Assembly (NCBI GenBank): GCA_003556865.1
Contig: PWQF01000098.1
Span: 1 to 8,059, forward strand
Length of the DNA: 8,059 nucleotides
Direction of reading: 5' to 3'
DNA from: Elusimicrobiota bacterium
Lineage (GTDB): Bacteria; CG03; SLGR01; PWQF01
Under the pieces are notes generated by a model, which had not been told where the DNA came from, made no database searches, and saw nothing but the letters and a program-made list of their open reading frames with translations. Both the position numbers and the translations under genes were made by a program. Positions 6,981-8,059 of the stretch are shown here, piece after piece (positions within the stretch are counted from its first letter, which is position 1; each line of letters begins with the position of its first letter).

Positions 6981-7559
6981 TTAAAAAGGGGGACAGATAC
7001 CTCTTCCCGAATCACCGTATATTACAAAGGGGTGGGACATTACCATCTCTTTTAAAAATTCGGCGCTGTAGCGCCCCAGGCCGTACTGGCAGAGAAGTTT
7101 AAGCCCGGGAAAATATTTAAAGTTGGAGTTGAGGGCTATCTCGTAATCCCTTAGGGAGCCCAGGTACTCCATTCTTTTAAATATCCAGTTCATTTCACCT
7201 GTTCCCCTGCTTCCCCTGTAACCCTCTTTTTCTGATGAAAGGCATAACTGCCTTATGGAGTCAAACATAAAATCCGGGTCAAAACAGTTATTTTTAAGGT
7301 AGGTATCCTTAAAACTTAAAACAGTTAACTGTCCAGTAGAGAGGGCCTTCTCTGTCATCGGAAAGAGAAGACGGAGGGAAGAGATTATCTGCCGGGGTGT
7401 ATTTTCAGAGGCCACATATACGCATTTCTCTTTTTGTTTTAAACCCCGTATAATGAAGGGGAGGGCCGCATCACGCTGCCGTGACCCCTCCTTGTAAAAG
7501 AGCACGGCATGAGCCCGGTCTTTCAGCCGGGTTTGATTTTTTTCCTCCCGGTCGCTCAT
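6981..7559 (-). CDS. Stand-alone MEDS-domain protein (DcmR-type sensory domain)
   Basis: The protein has 192 residues and is nearly all one MEDS domain (methanogen/methylotroph DcmR sensory domain), a RecA/KaiC-like fold thought to bind small ligands. Matching landmarks in order are HAVLFY (17-22), GLKQKEKCVYVA (39-50), GQLTVLSFKDTYL (76-88), FDPDFMF (93-99), GYRGSRGTGEMNW (113-125), YE (139-140), LCQYGLGRYS (156-165) and HPFVIYG (176-182). There is no DNA-binding helix-turn-helix as in DcmR, and no histidine-kinase or PAS part as in many MEDS fusions, so any output must come through a partner. It has no signal peptide or membrane segment and should be cytoplasmic. The start is supported by CGGAGG at 7571-7566, six bases before the ATG, and by a TATAAT box further upstream. 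It is divergent from the DUF4870 gene and 90 bp upstream of the transporter gene, with a separate promoter between. In related proteins MEDS is tied to signalling in stress or one-carbon metabolism; here the signal is unknown. Confidence 0.85.
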   Translation of the reverse strand: MSDREEKNQTRLKDRAHAVLFYKEGSRQRDAALPFIIRGLKQKEKCVYVASENTPRQIISSLRLLFPMTEKALSTGQLTVLSFKDTYLKNNCFDPDFMFDSIRQLCLSSEKEGYRGSRGTGEMNWIFKRMEYLGSLRDYEIALNSNFKYFPGLKLLCQYGLGRYSAEFLKEMVMSHPFVIYGDSGRGICPPF

Positions 7560-7584
7560 AAAAAGCCTCCGTATAAAAGCTTAC

Positions 7585-7590
7585 ATTATA
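7585..7590 (-). promoter_or_regulatory. Probable -10 box of the MEDS gene
   Basis: On the minus strand this is a perfect TATAAT, 25 bases before the ATG at 7559 and just upstream of the Shine-Dalgarno. No convincing -35 lies 16-18 bp upstream. A TTGCAA is present but 23 bp away, so the promoter may be weak, activator-dependent or misread. Confidence 0.45.
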
Positions 7591-7705
7591 ATAATAATGG
7601 CGAACGGTTTTATTTGCAAATATTGCGCGCTTTATATAAAGGGCGGTTATTCACTTTGAAGGGAAAAAGTGGCGGGCGCAAAATAATCTCCGGAAAAGAT
7701 AAAAC

Positions 7706-7733
7706 TTGATTTTAATTTGTAAATAACTATATT
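7706..7733 (+). promoter_or_regulatory. Probable sigma-70-type promoter of the DUF4870 gene
   Basis: TTGATT at 7706-7711 and TATATT at 7728-7733 are separated by 16 bp; four and five of six bases match the -35 and -10 consensus. The start of transcription would fall near 7740, about 50 bases before the ATG. The surroundings are AT-rich, so chance matches are possible. Confidence 0.5.
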
Positions 7734-7745
7734 AATTATAAAAAT

Positions 7746-7764
7746 GATAATGATATCCTTTAAT
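7746..7764 (+). promoter_or_regulatory. Fur-box-like sequence upstream of the DUF4870 gene
   Basis: The 19 bases from 7746 match the classical Fur-box consensus at about 14 positions; the first ten (GATAATGATA) are identical and the second half is degenerate. The site would lie just downstream of the predicted transcription start and upstream of the Shine-Dalgarno, where a bound repressor could block transcription. The region is AT-rich and no known Fur-controlled function is linked to this gene family, so regulation by Fur or a related metal sensor is only a possibility. Confidence 0.3.
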
Positions 7765-7775
7765 TTATAAAGGCA

Positions 7776-7782
7776 GGGAGGT
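7776..7782 (+). promoter_or_regulatory. Shine-Dalgarno site of the DUF4870 gene
   Basis: GGGAGGT lies seven bases before the ATG at 7790. It is the only good ribosome binding site in the region and fixes this start. Confidence 0.85.
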
Positions 7783-7789
7783 TTAAAAT

Positions 7790-8059
7790 ATGAGCAAAAC
7801 AAAAATTGGCGTTGAAGAAAATGTGGCCGGACTCTTATGCTATGTGCTGGGTTTCCTTGGCGGGATAGTAATGTTTGCCATTGAAAGAGAAAATAAGTTT
7901 GTAAAGTTTCACGCGCTTCAGTCCGTAGTTGTTTTCCTTGGACTATGGCTCATAAGCCTCTTTTCAGGTTTTATTCCTGTATTCGGGGGACTTATAGCCC
8001 TGGCGGCTATGCTCTTAACTGTATTTTTCTGGGTTTTCTTAATGGTAAAGGCTTTGAAG
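7790..8059 (+). CDS. DUF4870/Tic20-like small membrane protein, C-terminus cut off by window edge
   Basis: Ninety codons are visible, from the ATG at 7790 to the last base, with no stop. The N-terminus MSKTKIGVEENVAGLLCYVL, then GGIVMFAIERENKFVKFHALQS (about 24-45), is the DUF4870 signature: a first membrane helix (about 12-31), a short polar loop containing ENKFVKFHA.QS, then a second helix (about 46-60) and a third (about 64-87). Family members are usually 100-120 residues, so only some 15-30 residues are missing. The family is distantly related to the chloroplast import component Tic20 and is widespread in bacteria and archaea, but its role in prokaryotes is unknown. The start is well supported by GGGAGGT at 7776-7782, seven bases before the ATG. 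It is the only plus-strand gene and is divergent from the MEDS gene. A Fur-box-like sequence lies between its likely promoter and its Shine-Dalgarno. Confidence 0.88.
   Translation, partial: MSKTKIGVEENVAGLLCYVLGFLGGIVMFAIERENKFVKFHALQSVVVFLGLWLISLFSGFIPVFGGLIALAAMLLTVFFWVFLMVKALK

Larger units (their letters stand above)
7560..7789. other. Divergent MEDS/DUF4870 intergenic region with short palindromes
   Basis: No gene is visible in these 230 bp. Besides the two promoters they hold two 10-bp perfect palindromes, ATTTGCAAAT (7612-7621) and TTTATATAAA (7631-7640), and an inverted repeat CACTTT/AAAGTG (7652-7657 and 7666-7671, eight-base centre). A wider repeat, TTGCGC/GCGCAA (7623-7628 and 7676-7681), encloses the latter. 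These are candidate binding sites for a dimeric regulator serving one or both genes. Confidence 0.45.

Noticed and set aside
7509..7709. Plus-strand 66-codon frame across the MEDS start and the intergenic region
   Set aside because: Its first part is antisense to the MEDS coding start and the rest runs through promoter-like sequence; it has no Shine-Dalgarno and no recognisable domain.

Overview
The window carries six protein-coding genes and no RNA genes, CRISPR array or insertion sequence that I can see. Five genes are on the minus strand and fill almost everything from base 1 to 7559. One gene on the plus strand starts at 7790 and runs off the right edge. From right to left the minus-strand genes encode a stand-alone MEDS-domain sensor protein (7559-6981), a 12-helix major facilitator transporter with a lysine-rich tail (6890-5370), an MscS-type small-conductance channel protein (5352-4513), a secreted SurA-N-type chaperone (4423-3836) and a very long TamB/AsmA-like protein (3751 to beyond base 1). 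The plus-strand gene is a DUF4870/Tic20-like small membrane protein.

The TamB-like protein and the secreted SurA-N-like chaperone imply a diderm cell with an outer membrane. The genes favour ATA, AGG and GGG codons, use strong AGGAGG-type Shine-Dalgarno sites, and include protein families common in clostridia-like anaerobes (MEDS, DUF4870, and the MFS family with a VPEKIRG...FGKRN loop). Together this suggests a diderm member of the Firmicutes, for example something near Halanaerobiales. This is an inference, and another diderm anaerobe lineage cannot be excluded from this window.

The layout suggests three transcription blocks on the minus strand. The MEDS gene has its own -10 box. The transporter has a well-spaced promoter whose spacer is almost pure A (minus strand), and the channel gene follows only 17 bp after the transporter, so those two look like an operon. 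A hairpin with a T tract after the channel gene separates it from the outer-membrane block, in which the chaperone and the TamB-like protein lie 84 bp apart with no terminator between them. Their likely joint job is escorting outer-membrane material across the periplasm: the chaperone would hold unfolded outer-membrane proteins, and TamB would span the envelope as a lipid- or protein-transport bridge. The MEDS and DUF4870 genes diverge from a 230-bp intergenic region rich in short palindromes, with a Fur-box-like sequence on the DUF4870 side.

Nothing here amounts to an obviously new system. The best leads are the outer-membrane module in a probable Firmicute, the homopolymer promoter spacer, the stand-alone MEDS protein, the transporter's charged tail and the roughly fourfold excess of the tetranucleotide CCGG.
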